NCBI GenBank assembly: GCA_963753115.1
Contig: CAVWBB010000022.1
Span: forward strand, 1-64,000
DNA length: 64,000 bases
Source of the DNA: Bog-473 sp963753115
GTDB lineage: Bacteria > Actinomycetota > Acidimicrobiia > Acidimicrobiales > RAAP-2
Direction: 5' to 3'
The position numbers were made by a program, and so were the translations under genes. Below are positions 9,187-17,435 of this stretch, piece by piece (within the stretch, counting starts at the first letter, position 1; each line of letters starts with the position of its first letter). The notes under the pieces were generated by a model. That model did not search any database. It saw nothing but the letters and a program-made list of their open reading frames with translations, and had not been told where the DNA came from.

Positions 9187-9314
9187 GGCGGGCGACGCTA
9201 CCTGCCTTCGGTCTGCCTTCGGTGCCTCGACGCCGCCCCGCTGCGCCCGCCTCGTCGAGGTCACCTCCCCCCACCTCGCACGGACGGCCCGCGTCGTCAG
9301 TAGAGTGCCGCTCC

Positions 9315-10394
9315 GTGCCCGACATCAGCCAGCGCGACCCCCAGGAGGTGGCGGCCATCCTGACCCGGTGGCTGGCTTCCAAGTCACCCGACGGCTCCGG
9401 TCCCGAGGTCTTCGACGTCCAGGCCCCCGGATCCAACGGCTTCTCCAACGAGACGATCCTGTGCCGGACCCGCACGGAGGGCGAGGGCGAACGGCGCCTC
9501 GTCGTCCGGGTGGCGCCCACCAAGCACCTCCTCTTCCTCGATGCCCAGTTCTCCACCCAGTACCGGGCCATGCGTGCCCTCGCCGGCGGGAGCTCAGCCG
9601 TCCCGCTCCCCCGCCTGGGCTGGTACGAGGAGGATCCTCAGTACTTCGGCGTGCCCTTCTTCTCCATGGATCATGTCGAGGGCCTCGTGCCGTCGGACAA
9701 CATCCCGTACACCATGGAGGGCTGGGTGATCGAGGCCACGCCCGAACAACAGGAGCGGATGTGGTGGAGCGGCATCGACGCGCTGGCGGCGGTCCACCGG
9801 ACAGACTGGCGCGCCACCGGGCTCGAATGGCTCAGCATGAGCGACCGGGGGCGGCCGGGGCTCCAGCAACAGCTGTCCTACTACCGGGATTTCCTCGACT
9901 GGGCCACCAAGGGAGAGAAGGTCCCCGTCATCGAGTCCACCTGGCAGTGGCTCGTGGAGCACCAGCCAGCCGAGGAGGGCGACGTCGTCATCAGCTGGGG
10001 CGACAGCCGCATCGGCAACATCATCTGGGACGACTTCCGCGCCGCGGCTGTCGTCGACTGGGAGATGGCCTCGCTGGCCCAGCCCGAGCTCGACCTGGGT
10101 TGGTGGCTGTACTTCGACCGCCAGTTCTCCGAAGGTCTCGGGGTTCCGAGGCCGGCCGGATTCGGGACGCACGAGGACACCATCGAGCGCTACGGGGAGC
10201 TCATGGGCCGGCCCATGCGCGACATCTTCTACTACGAGATCTTCTCGGGTTTCCGCTTCGCGGTTGTCATGTACCGCTTGTCGAAGCTCGTCTTCGGGAA
10301 CAACCTCATGGATGCCGCCATGGCGACCGACAACATCGCCACCCAGCTCCTGGCCAAAATGCTCGACCTGGAGCCGCCCTCCCCGGCCAGCTAG
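9315..10394 (+). CDS. APH-fold phosphotransferase (ACAD10/11-like kinase family)
   Basis: 359-residue kinase-like protein of the aminoglycoside phosphotransferase fold. The catalytic-loop equivalent is SWGDSRIGNIIW, where the usual HGD is WGD but the Asp and the metal-binding Asn are kept. The second metal site is VVDWEMA. Members of this branch often work with acyl-CoA dehydrogenases on hydroxy-acyl substrates, although no such gene is adjacent. The GTG at 9315 is preceded eight bases upstream by TAGAGT, a leaderless-type promoter. The protein is cytosolic and of usual length. Confidence 0.82.
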   Translation: MPDISQRDPQEVAAILTRWLASKSPDGSGPEVFDVQAPGSNGFSNETILCRTRTEGEGERRLVVRVAPTKHLLFLDAQFSTQYRAMRALAGGSSAVPLPRLGWYEEDPQYFGVPFFSMDHVEGLVPSDNIPYTMEGWVIEATPEQQERMWWSGIDALAAVHRTDWRATGLEWLSMSDRGRPGLQQQLSYYRDFLDWATKGEKVPVIESTWQWLVEHQPAEEGDVVISWGDSRIGNIIWDDFRAAAVVDWEMASLAQPELDLGWWLYFDRQFSEGLGVPRPAGFGTHEDTIERYGELMGRPMRDIFYYEIFSGFRFAVVMYRLSKLVFGNNLMDAAMATDNIATQLLAKMLDLEPPSPAS

Positions 10395-10453
10395 CTGTTC
10401 GGCCCAACCCCGTTGCTCCAGAACAGCGAGTCAGAGACGTTCAGAACAGCTAG
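10391..10453. repeat. Inverted repeat with the stop codons of two convergent genes in its arms, plus a 19-bp direct repeat
   Basis: CTAGCTGTTC at about 10391-10400 and its exact complement GAACAGCTAG at about 10444-10453 flank a 43-base centre. Both convergent genes end with a TAG inside an arm. A near-identical 19-mer, CAGAACAGCKAGTCAGAGA, also occurs twice at a 23-bp period across the right arm. This could act as a bidirectional terminator or be a small duplication. Coordinates are good to one base. Confidence 0.5.
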
Positions 10454-10842
10454 TCAGAGATCGGGTCGCCGGTCGGGCCCACCGCGACGCCTGCCGCCAT
10501 GAGCCGTTGGCCCAGCCACTCGGTTCCCTGGTCGCCTTGCTCGCGCATCGCCTCGGGCCAGCCCTCCAGGATCTTGTGCAACTCGTCGATCGAGCCGATC
10601 TTGGCGATGACATGGACGGTGATCTTGTTCTCGTACCCCTCCGGGTCCGAGACGTGGATCCCGCCGAAGGGATCCTCCCGCACATGGGGCGCCGGCTCGC
10701 GCAGCACGTAGAGCTCGCCGGTGTCCTCCACGAAGTTCAGCTCGTGCAGCACGCCGTCCTTGCCCCGCCATTCGGAACCCAGCTCGAGCTCGGCGGAGGC
10801 CCGCCGGCGGGGGTCGGCTTCGTAGAACTCGTCGATGTCCAT
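10450..10842 (-). CDS. Conserved hypothetical protein (MDIDEFYEADPRRR type)
   Basis: 130-residue soluble protein of unknown function. It has an acidic N-terminus and a central alpha/beta stretch (YENKITVHVIAKIGSIDELH). No signal peptide or membrane helix is seen. The ATG at 10842 is preferred because TAGTGT lies seven bases upstream, matching the recurrent leaderless promoter; the frame extends to 10962 without such support. It is divergent from the sigma-like gene and convergent with the APH-like kinase. Confidence 0.68.
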   Translation of the reverse strand: MDIDEFYEADPRRRASAELELGSEWRGKDGVLHELNFVEDTGELYVLREPAPHVREDPFGGIHVSDPEGYENKITVHVIAKIGSIDELHKILEGWPEAMREQGDQGTEWLGQRLMAAGVAVGPTGDPISD

Positions 10843-10952
10843 CGGCGGCACACTATCGCCGACCTGGACCATTGCCTCTGCCAACAAGGCGGTTGCTCCC
10901 GTTCGGCCCGGTGGGAGGGATCGGGGGAGGACCGTGGGCGACGCTCCCCGCC

Positions 10953-11732
10953 ATGCCCACACGTTCCCCGAAACCCCGAGTCGCCCTCATCAGCCAGATG
11001 GCCGCAGAATGGCAGTCGATCGGCCGGTCCCCCGCTGCTGTCCGGTCCCTCCGGGACGTCGCCCGGGCCGATCCGGGCCTGTCGCTCCTGGTCCACGGGC
11101 CCGAAGCGGGAACCCCTCTCTGTCCGACGCCCTATGACCTCGTCGAACACCTGCGCCGCGCATCGGGCCGCGTCCAGCGCGAGGAGGCGGCCCGCCTGAT
11201 CAGGGTCCTGCTCCGGGAATCCGATGCCGACCCCTTCCTCTGCCGGGTGCTGGTGCAGGCCCTGATCCCGGGCCTCGTCTCGGTGGCCGGGAAGCTGCGC
11301 TGGGGGCGTGGCGGCGATTGGCAGGACGGAGAGGAGTTCTTCGGCGAGCTGCTCTCGACAACCTGGCTCGTGCTGCAGGAATGGTCCGGTCAGGACCGCC
11401 CGTACGCCGTGCTCGACCTGCTCTCCGCAATCCGCTGCCGCGTCCGGCGCCAACTCTTCCGGTCGAAGGAGCTTGTCGAGCGATGTGCCTCCATTGGACC
11501 TGACCTGGTCGAATCGGCGTCCCGCACGACACGGCCGGAAACGGATCTGGAAGAGCTGGCCAGGCTGCTGATCGATCTGCACCGCGAGGGGATGCGCCCA
11601 GACGACGTCCAGGTCCTCTACGCCCACCACGTCCTCGGGTATTCGATGGCCGAGTTGTCCGCGCTCACCGGACGCGATCGCCGCGCCCTCTATGCCCGAC
11701 GCGACCGCGGGCAGCGCCGTCTGTGCGCCTGA
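10953..11732 (+). CDS. Sigma-factor/HTH-like protein
   Basis: About 259 residues starting MPTRSPKPRVALISQ. The middle (STTWLVLQEW, LDLLSAIRCRVRRQLFRS) resembles the helices of sigma-70 region 2. The C-terminus (LGYSMAELSALTGRDRRALY) has the spacing of a sigma region-4-type helix-turn-helix. It may be a divergent sigma factor or transcription regulator. It lies 42 bp upstream of the anchored protein and LysM-BTAD regulator genes, as if setting their expression. An in-frame start at 10872 would add a low-complexity N-terminus and is disfavoured. Confidence 0.6.
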   Translation: MPTRSPKPRVALISQMAAEWQSIGRSPAAVRSLRDVARADPGLSLLVHGPEAGTPLCPTPYDLVEHLRRASGRVQREEAARLIRVLLRESDADPFLCRVLVQALIPGLVSVAGKLRWGRGGDWQDGEEFFGELLSTTWLVLQEWSGQDRPYAVLDLLSAIRCRVRRQLFRSKELVERCASIGPDLVESASRTTRPETDLEELARLLIDLHREGMRPDDVQVLYAHHVLGYSMAELSALTGRDRRALYARRDRGQRRLCA

Positions 11733-11774
11733 CGGCAGAGTGCGGAAGGCGTGACGCGTGCGTATCGTGTCCCC

Positions 11775-12485
11775 GTGTTTGGTGGAAGGGCCGACCCTGG
11801 CGAAGGTCTGCGCTCGCGCGTCGCGCGGGGGCGCCCGAATTGGTGGGTGATTCTCGCGGTGTCGCTGGGCCTGATGGCGCTCTTGGTGGCGACGTCGGGA
11901 AGTACACCACCGGCGGCACGCCACGGCGTGGCGACGCAGGCAGCCGCCCGGGCACCATTGGGATCCGGCGCGCCGCGTGGGACCGGTGACGGTCGGGGGT
12001 CATCGTCGCCCGTGACCACCACAACGACCACCAGCGCACCCACAACCACGACGACGTCCGCCGCGGGCCACGTTGCGTCATCACTCGCCGCCACGCGCAC
12101 GCCTGGCACGGTCAGCGCGCCACCGCCGGCGACGGTGACCACGACGACGACGCCACCCGCGACGACCACGACCACGGACGCAACGCCCCTGGTGCCGGCC
12201 GACCGCACGCAGACCCAGGGCTACCTGAACCCCCCGCTCCAGACCTCGGGGCGGTACGGATTCACCGGTGCGGGCCCCATGGAGGTCTCGGTGGTGTGGT
12301 CGGGGGACACCTACCTCACCATGGAGGTCGCGTGTCCGACCGGGGACCAGAGCGTGGGCGGGACCTCGGCCATGGCTGCGTCGCTGCCTGACGCCGGCGG
12401 GAGCTGTCTGGCCACGGTGAGCGAGCCGGCGTCGGAGACGGCGGCCTTGACCTACACCATCACCATCAGCCCCGCCGGTGGATAG
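11775..12485 (+). CDS. Single-pass membrane protein with Thr-rich linker and secreted C-terminal domain
   Basis: About 236 residues. One membrane helix near the N-terminus (WWVILAVSLGLMALLVA) is followed by a long Thr/Pro/Ala linker, with several runs of four to six Thr, that would span the wall. The C-terminal ~90-residue beta-rich extracytoplasmic domain includes YGFTGAGPMEVSVVWSGD. The start is put at the GTG at 11775 because TATCGT lies exactly six bases before it; a GTG at 11751 in the same frame lacks support. It overlaps the LysM-BTAD gene by 8 bp, so the two should be co-expressed. No known family is recognised. Confidence 0.65.
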   Translation: MFGGRADPGEGLRSRVARGRPNWWVILAVSLGLMALLVATSGSTPPAARHGVATQAAARAPLGSGAPRGTGDGRGSSSPVTTTTTTSAPTTTTTSAAGHVASSLAATRTPGTVSAPPPATVTTTTTPPATTTTTDATPLVPADRTQTQGYLNPPLQTSGRYGFTGAGPMEVSVVWSGDTYLTMEVACPTGDQSVGGTSAMAASLPDAGGSCLATVSEPASETAALTYTITISPAGG

Positions 12486-14980
12486 CAAACCCCAGGTCGG
12501 AAGGCCGCAGCGGATCCTCGACATCGTCGGGGCGGCCGTCGCCGCCGTGCTCGCGTTCACGGCCGTGCCGGCCGTGCTCATCGTGATCGTCGGCAATCCG
12601 CTGGCCGGTGGGCTCGGGCATGCCTGGCGCCCCCTGCCGCGCGATGCACTGTGTCTCCTCGTCGTGGCGGCCTGGGTCGCCTGGGCCGCTTGCTGCGCGC
12701 AACTGCTCCGAGCGGTCGTGGCTCACGTGCGCAGCGGCGAGGTCGGAGTGCGCCAGGGCTCGTCGGTCCTCGACCGGCTGGCGGCGCGCATCGCGTTCGG
12801 GGTGCTCGCCTGCACGACGTTCGGGGCACCCCTCGCCCTCTCGGCGAATGCCGGGGCCAGCGCGCCGCGGGCTCTCTCCTCCCGGTCCGCCATGACGGCG
12901 ACCTTCCAGAGCACGGCACCCTCACTGCCTCCTGCGTCCGCGTCCGCGCTTGCGTCCGGGTCCGCGTCCGCGTCCAATCGAACGTACGCCGTGCGTCCCG
13001 GCGACTCGCTCTGGGGCATCGCGGACGAGATCCTGGGGGACGGCGCGGACTGGACGACGCTCGCTGCCCTCAACCTGGGTCGCGACATCGGCGGCGGCGC
13101 CCGCTTTGTGGATCCTGACCAACTCCGGGAGGGTTGGCACCTCCGCGTGCCGGCGGAGGTGGCCCGCAACGGCGATGAGGCTGCACGTGCCGGCGGAACC
13201 ACAACGGCGTCGCACCGGGAGCCGGCAGGACATCTCCCCGAATTGATCGCCCTCGGCCTCGGCTCGCTGGCTTGCGCGGCGCTGGCCCGCCGAGCCGGGC
13301 AACGGCGCCGGCTCGGCGCGCGGTTCACCGGAGAACCGGGCTGGTCGGCGGACTTGTCGGAGGGCGCTCAGGACACGGCGACCCTCCTCCACCGCTTCGC
13401 AGGGGTTCCTTCGCTCCGCGCATTCGAGGCTGCCAATTGCTTGCTGGCCCGCTCGCTGGACGGCCGGGCGCCCGGCCCCGCGGTCCGGGCGGTCTGCGTC
13501 TCGGAGACGGGCGTGACCGTTCTTCGTCGCTGCCGGGCGGACAGACGAACCTCCTGCGCCTTTCGTCGCCACGAACGACGGCGACGCGTGGCACGTCGGC
13601 CACGGCGCGCTCGATGGCCACGACACGACGTTTCCCTACCTTCCCGTTGTACTCCCCATCGGCGACAACCCCGCCGGAACCTGGCTCATCCCCCTCCGTG
13701 CGGGAGGCATCCTCCCGCTCCTGGGGGAGGCAGCTCCTGCGTTGTGGCGCTCCGCACGGGCGGCCGTCGCCTCGTGGGCCTGGTCGGAGACGATCCTGGT
13801 CATCGAGGATCCCGACGACCCCCGACTCCGCGCCGAGGTGGCAGCCGACCCAATGGTGGCGCGGCACATCCTGTTCTGCGGTGATCCGGTTTCGCTCGGT
13901 CCGCAGGCGGCCGCGCGCTGCGCCGTGATCACGATGGAACCGCTCGCGGCGACCGATCTCACGGTGTTGGTCGATCGCCGCGCTGCCACGCTCCACCCGA
14001 TGGGTGCAGTCGTGCGGCCCCATCTCCAGTCCGTCGAGACGGCCGAACAGATCGCCGAGCTGGTCGCGCCGCCCGCAGATGTGCACGACGGCGCATCAGG
14101 CCCCCAGACCCAGTCCCTCCCCGACGCGAGGGGTCCCGCCGGTGGGTCCGCCCTCGCTCCCGGCGCCGTGGACGTGCGGCTCCTGACCATGACGCCACGG
14201 CTCGACGGATTGCAGGGCGACCTGCCGCCCAATCGCGCGCGTCGGGCCGTCGAGCTCGTTGCCTATCTGGCCCTGCATCAGCCGGACGTGATCACGAGCG
14301 ATCGGCTCCGGACACGCGTCCTGGGGTCGTCCGACGCCGACGCCGCGTCGAAGACGCTGTTCAACACTGCGTATGCCGCCCGTCGCGCCATGGGGGTCGA
14401 CGAGGATGGCAATCCGCTCCTTCCCGCGGGGACACGTCATGGTGTGTACCAAGTGTCGCCGCGGGTCACCACGGACGTGCAGCGCGCTCATGCGCTGGCC
14501 GCCGAAGCACAGCTGCAACCCGACCCCTCCGCCGCGATCGCCTTCTACCGCGCCGCCCTCTCGCTGGTGGAGGGTGAGCCGCTTGCCAACGCCCTCGCGG
14601 GCTATTCGTGGTGGGAAGGCGAGGGCCATGGTGGCCGCATTGCCGCCGTCCTCGTCAACGCCGCCTGTGCCATGGCGTCGCTGGCCACGGACGCGGGTCA
14701 TTTCGACCTCGCCCGATGGGGCTTGGAGCAGGCCAGGCTCGTCGAGCCCTACAGCGAAGCGCTCTCGCGTTGCGCCATGGAATTGGCCGCCGCCGAAGGC
14801 GACGCGGACCGCCTCCGCCTGGAGTGGCGCGACTGCCAGCGCCGGGTCGACGCACTCGACCCCGGCTGCTCCCCCTCCGCCCGCACCGAGTCCCTTTACG
14901 GCGAGCTGTCCCAGCGGGTCCTTGTCGGTGCGCTGGGCGAGCGCGGCTCCGTGCGGGGCCAACAGGAGACCAGCAACTAG
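12478..14980 (+). CDS. Membrane LysM-BTAD transcriptional regulator, frameshifted near 13522
   Basis: Two open frames together encode one ~833-residue protein. The first (12478 to about 13522) has three N-terminal membrane helices, a Ser/Ala stretch from tandem GCGTCC repeats, a LysM domain (TYAVRPGDSLWGIADEIL, residues ~168-225) and another hydrophobic segment. The second runs to 14980 and carries an OmpR-like winged helix (LPPNRARRAVELVAYLALH) plus a bacterial transcriptional activator (BTAD) helical-repeat domain (about 13.7-14.9 kb). Dropping one C near 13522 joins them smoothly as GVTVFVAAGRTDEPP. Membrane LysM-BTAD proteins are known in actinobacteria, often near pilus genes, but none are seen here. 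Either a sequencing error or a real split is possible. It abuts the convergent murF stop. Confidence 0.75.
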
Positions 14981-16297
14981 CTACGCGCTGGTCTGCTCGT
15001 CATACCGAGCGACCACGTCCTCGAGGCGCGCCACCCGGCTGCCCTTCACGAGAGCGGCATCACCCGGACCGAGTCCCCGCAGCAGCGACACGGCCTCGTC
15101 GGTGCTGCCCACCTGTGCCGGACCGTAGAGGACGGTCTGGTAGCCGACCACCTCGATCCCGAGCTCTTCGGCCAAGCGGGCCGATCGGAGGTGCTCGCGC
15201 TCGGTTTCCGCACCGAGCTCGGCCATCAGGCCGAGGAGCGCCAGCTTCCGGGAGGCCGGCAACGCGGCCAGCGACCGCAGCGCGGCCTCGGTCGACGCGG
15301 GGTTGGCGTTGTAGCAGTCGACGACCAGGACGGGGCCGTCGTGGACTCGCCGCACCTCCATGCGCAACGGCGACCCCGCGGCGGAGGCGAGAGCCGCCAC
15401 GACGCCGTCGAAAGGGGCGCCGCACCACAACGCGGCGGCCGCGGCGGCGAGCGCATTCGGGACCTGCTGCAGCCCGTGCACCGCGAGCCGGACGTCCCCC
15501 GTGCCCCAGGGTGTCGACAATGCGAACCGCGGCCGGAGCTCGCCGTCGAGGGTGACGCGCTCCGCCCGTACGTCGGCGCTGCTCTCGACGGCGTAGCCCA
15601 CGACCGGACACGGGCTGACCGCTGCCATGCGGGCCACACGCCGGTCATCCATGTTCAAGACGGCGACACCCGAAGGAGGCAACGCCGTCACGAGTTCGCT
15701 CTTGGCCCGCGCCACGCCGTCGAGATCCCCGAAGTACTCCACATGCGCCATGGCCACGCTGGTGACGATGCCGACATCGGGACGGCCCACCTCGGACAGG
15801 CGGGCAATGTGGCCGACGTTCCGAGCTCCCATCTCCAAGACGACCCACTCGACGTCGTCGGGCGCATTGAGCAGGGTCAGAGGGAGGCCGAGCTCGTTGT
15901 TGAACGACCGCTCGCTCGCCGCCACGCGGAAGGCCGACGCCAGGCAACCGCGGAGCAGGTCCTTCGTCGTCGTCTTGCCCACCGAGCCGGTGATGCCGAT
16001 CACCCCGCCGACCATGCGGTCGCGGGCGACCACACCGAGGCGAAGGAGCGACACGGCGGTGTCCTCGACGACGACCGCCGTCGCCCCGACGGGTTTCCGT
16101 GAGGTGAGATAGGCCGGGGCTCCCCGCTCGAGAGCCGCGCCGATGAACTCGTGCCCGTCGCGCTCGGCGATGATGGGGACGTAGAGCTGCCCCGGCAACA
16201 CCGTCCTGGTGTCGATGCTCGCTCCCGTCACGGTGACATCAGGACCGACCTGCTCCCCACCAAGCCGGGCTGCGAGTTCAGAAGTCGAGAATCGCAC
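14981..16297 (-). CDS. murF: UDP-N-acetylmuramoyl-tripeptide--D-alanyl-D-alanine ligase MurF
   Basis: 438-residue cytosolic Mur ligase adding the D-Ala-D-Ala dipeptide to the UDP-MurNAc-tripeptide with ATP. The N-terminal substrate domain carries SIDTRTVLPGQLYVPI. The central ATPase domain has the P-loop GITGSVGKTTTKD, and the conserved LEMGARNVGHI and YNANP motifs follow (VVDCYNANPAST). The length is normal. It starts with GTG at 16297, with a TACAAT -10-like hexamer about 18 bases upstream. It is divergent from ddl, which makes its dipeptide substrate, and lies outside any visible dcw cluster. Confidence 0.95.
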   Translation of the reverse strand: MRFSTSELAARLGGEQVGPDVTVTGASIDTRTVLPGQLYVPIIAERDGHEFIGAALERGAPAYLTSRKPVGATAVVVEDTAVSLLRLGVVARDRMVGGVIGITGSVGKTTTKDLLRGCLASAFRVAASERSFNNELGLPLTLLNAPDDVEWVVLEMGARNVGHIARLSEVGRPDVGIVTSVAMAHVEYFGDLDGVARAKSELVTALPPSGVAVLNMDDRRVARMAAVSPCPVVGYAVESSADVRAERVTLDGELRPRFALSTPWGTGDVRLAVHGLQQVPNALAAAAAALWCGAPFDGVVAALASAAGSPLRMEVRRVHDGPVLVVDCYNANPASTEAALRSLAALPASRKLALLGLMAELGAETEREHLRSARLAEELGIEVVGYQTVLYGPAQVGSTDEAVSLLRGLGPGDAALVKGSRVARLEDVVARYDEQTSA

Positions 16298-16314
16298 GCA
16301 TCACGCTCGTGGCC

Positions 16315-16327
16315 GATTGTATAGCCT
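16315..16327. promoter_or_regulatory. Overlapping divergent murF/ddl promoter core
   Basis: The 36-bp gap between the two genes contains ATTGTATAGCCT. On the plus strand TAGCCT (16322-16327) ends six bases before the ddl ATG, the leaderless spacing used elsewhere in this window. On the minus strand the same stretch reads TATACAAT, a good -10 for murF with an ~18-base distance to its GTG. The two -10 elements overlap, so one promoter probably competes with or is co-regulated with the other. Confidence 0.5.
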
Positions 16328-16333
16328 CGGTCG

Positions 16334-17407
16334 ATGCCTGAACCCGGAGTGTTGGCGGTCGTCTACGGGGGGCCGTCGGCTGAGCACGAGGTGTCCTGCA
16401 TCTCGGCGCGCCGCATCGTGGCCACCGCGCTCGACGCTGGCTTCGCCGTGCGGGTCATCGGGTTGACCCACGACAAACGGTGGGTCGACGCCAACGGGCT
16501 CCTGGCCGACGTGGGCGATGTCGCGGCACTGCTCTCACCCGATGACCTGTTGCACGCCGATCCAGGTACGGCGCTCGCGCACCTTGGAGAAGGATTGCCC
16601 CCGGACACGGTCGTGTTCCCGGCCATCCATGGGCCGTTCGGAGAGGACGGCGTCCTGCAGGGCCACCTCGAGGCCATGGGTCTGCCCTACGTCGGGGCCG
16701 GCGTGCTCGCTTCCGCCATCTGCATGGACAAGGGCATCGCCAAGTCGTTGCTGCGCGACCACGGCCTTCCGGTCGCCGCCTGGCGGCTGGTGGCCCGATC
16801 CGCCTGGTCCGCCGACGTCATGGAGGAGGCGATGGAGGCGCTCGGCATGCCCCTCTTCGTCAAGCCCGCCAACCTTGGTTCCTCCATCGGTGTCGCCAAG
16901 GTGTCCGATGCCGCCGCCCTCGGCGACGCGGTGCTCTCTGCCTTCGAGTTCGACGACCATGTGATCCTCGAAGAGTTCGTCCGGGGCCGCGAGCTGGAGC
17001 TCGCGCTCATGGGGAATGAGGACGTGCGGGTGTCACGCGCCGGCGAGATCATTGCCAGCCGGGACTTCTACGACTACGACGACAAGTACGTGCTGGGGCT
17101 CGCCGAGACCGTGGCACCCACCGACCTGAAGGACGCCCAGCTCGAGCGGGCGCAGCAGCTGGTGCGCTCGGCGTACCGGGCCCTGCGGGTCGAGGGGTTG
17201 GCTCGCATCGACATCTTCCTGCGCGAGGACGACGAGATCGTGATCAACGAGGTGAACACCATGCCTGGGTTCACCCCGATCTCCATGTTCCCCATGCTCT
17301 GGGAGGCCGAGGGCCGTCCCTTCCGCCAGGTGGTCGAGGAGCTCGTGCGGCTGGCCAAGGCCCGCGACGTCCGTCGACGCGCCCTGCGCACCCACCGGGT
17401 GTGCTGA
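16334..17407 (+). CDS. ddl: D-alanine--D-alanine ligase
   Basis: 357-residue ATP-grasp ligase joining two D-alanines for the peptidoglycan stem. The N-terminal domain has YGGPSAEHEVSCISARR, followed by FPAIHGPFGEDGVLQG, the substrate-contact serine loop PANLGSSIGVAKV, and the metal-binding end NEVNTMPGFTPISMFP. All catalytic motifs are intact. The C-terminus ends in a basic tail (DVRRRALRTHRVC) slightly longer than usual. Translation likely begins at a leaderless ATG, with TAGCCT six bases before it. It is divergent from murF. Confidence 0.96.
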   Translation: MPEPGVLAVVYGGPSAEHEVSCISARRIVATALDAGFAVRVIGLTHDKRWVDANGLLADVGDVAALLSPDDLLHADPGTALAHLGEGLPPDTVVFPAIHGPFGEDGVLQGHLEAMGLPYVGAGVLASAICMDKGIAKSLLRDHGLPVAAWRLVARSAWSADVMEEAMEALGMPLFVKPANLGSSIGVAKVSDAAALGDAVLSAFEFDDHVILEEFVRGRELELALMGNEDVRVSRAGEIIASRDFYDYDDKYVLGLAETVAPTDLKDAQLERAQQLVRSAYRALRVEGLARIDIFLREDDEIVINEVNTMPGFTPISMFPMLWEAEGRPFRQVVEELVRLAKARDVRRRALRTHRVC

Positions 17408-17435
17408 GGAACACCGACCCCGCGGCCGGCCCTTC

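Noticed and set aside
12932..12975. GCGTCC hexanucleotide tandem as a regulatory repeat
   Set aside because: It lies inside the LysM-BTAD gene and simply encodes an Ala/Ser linker. A slippage site is possible, but the observed frame break is ~550 bp away.
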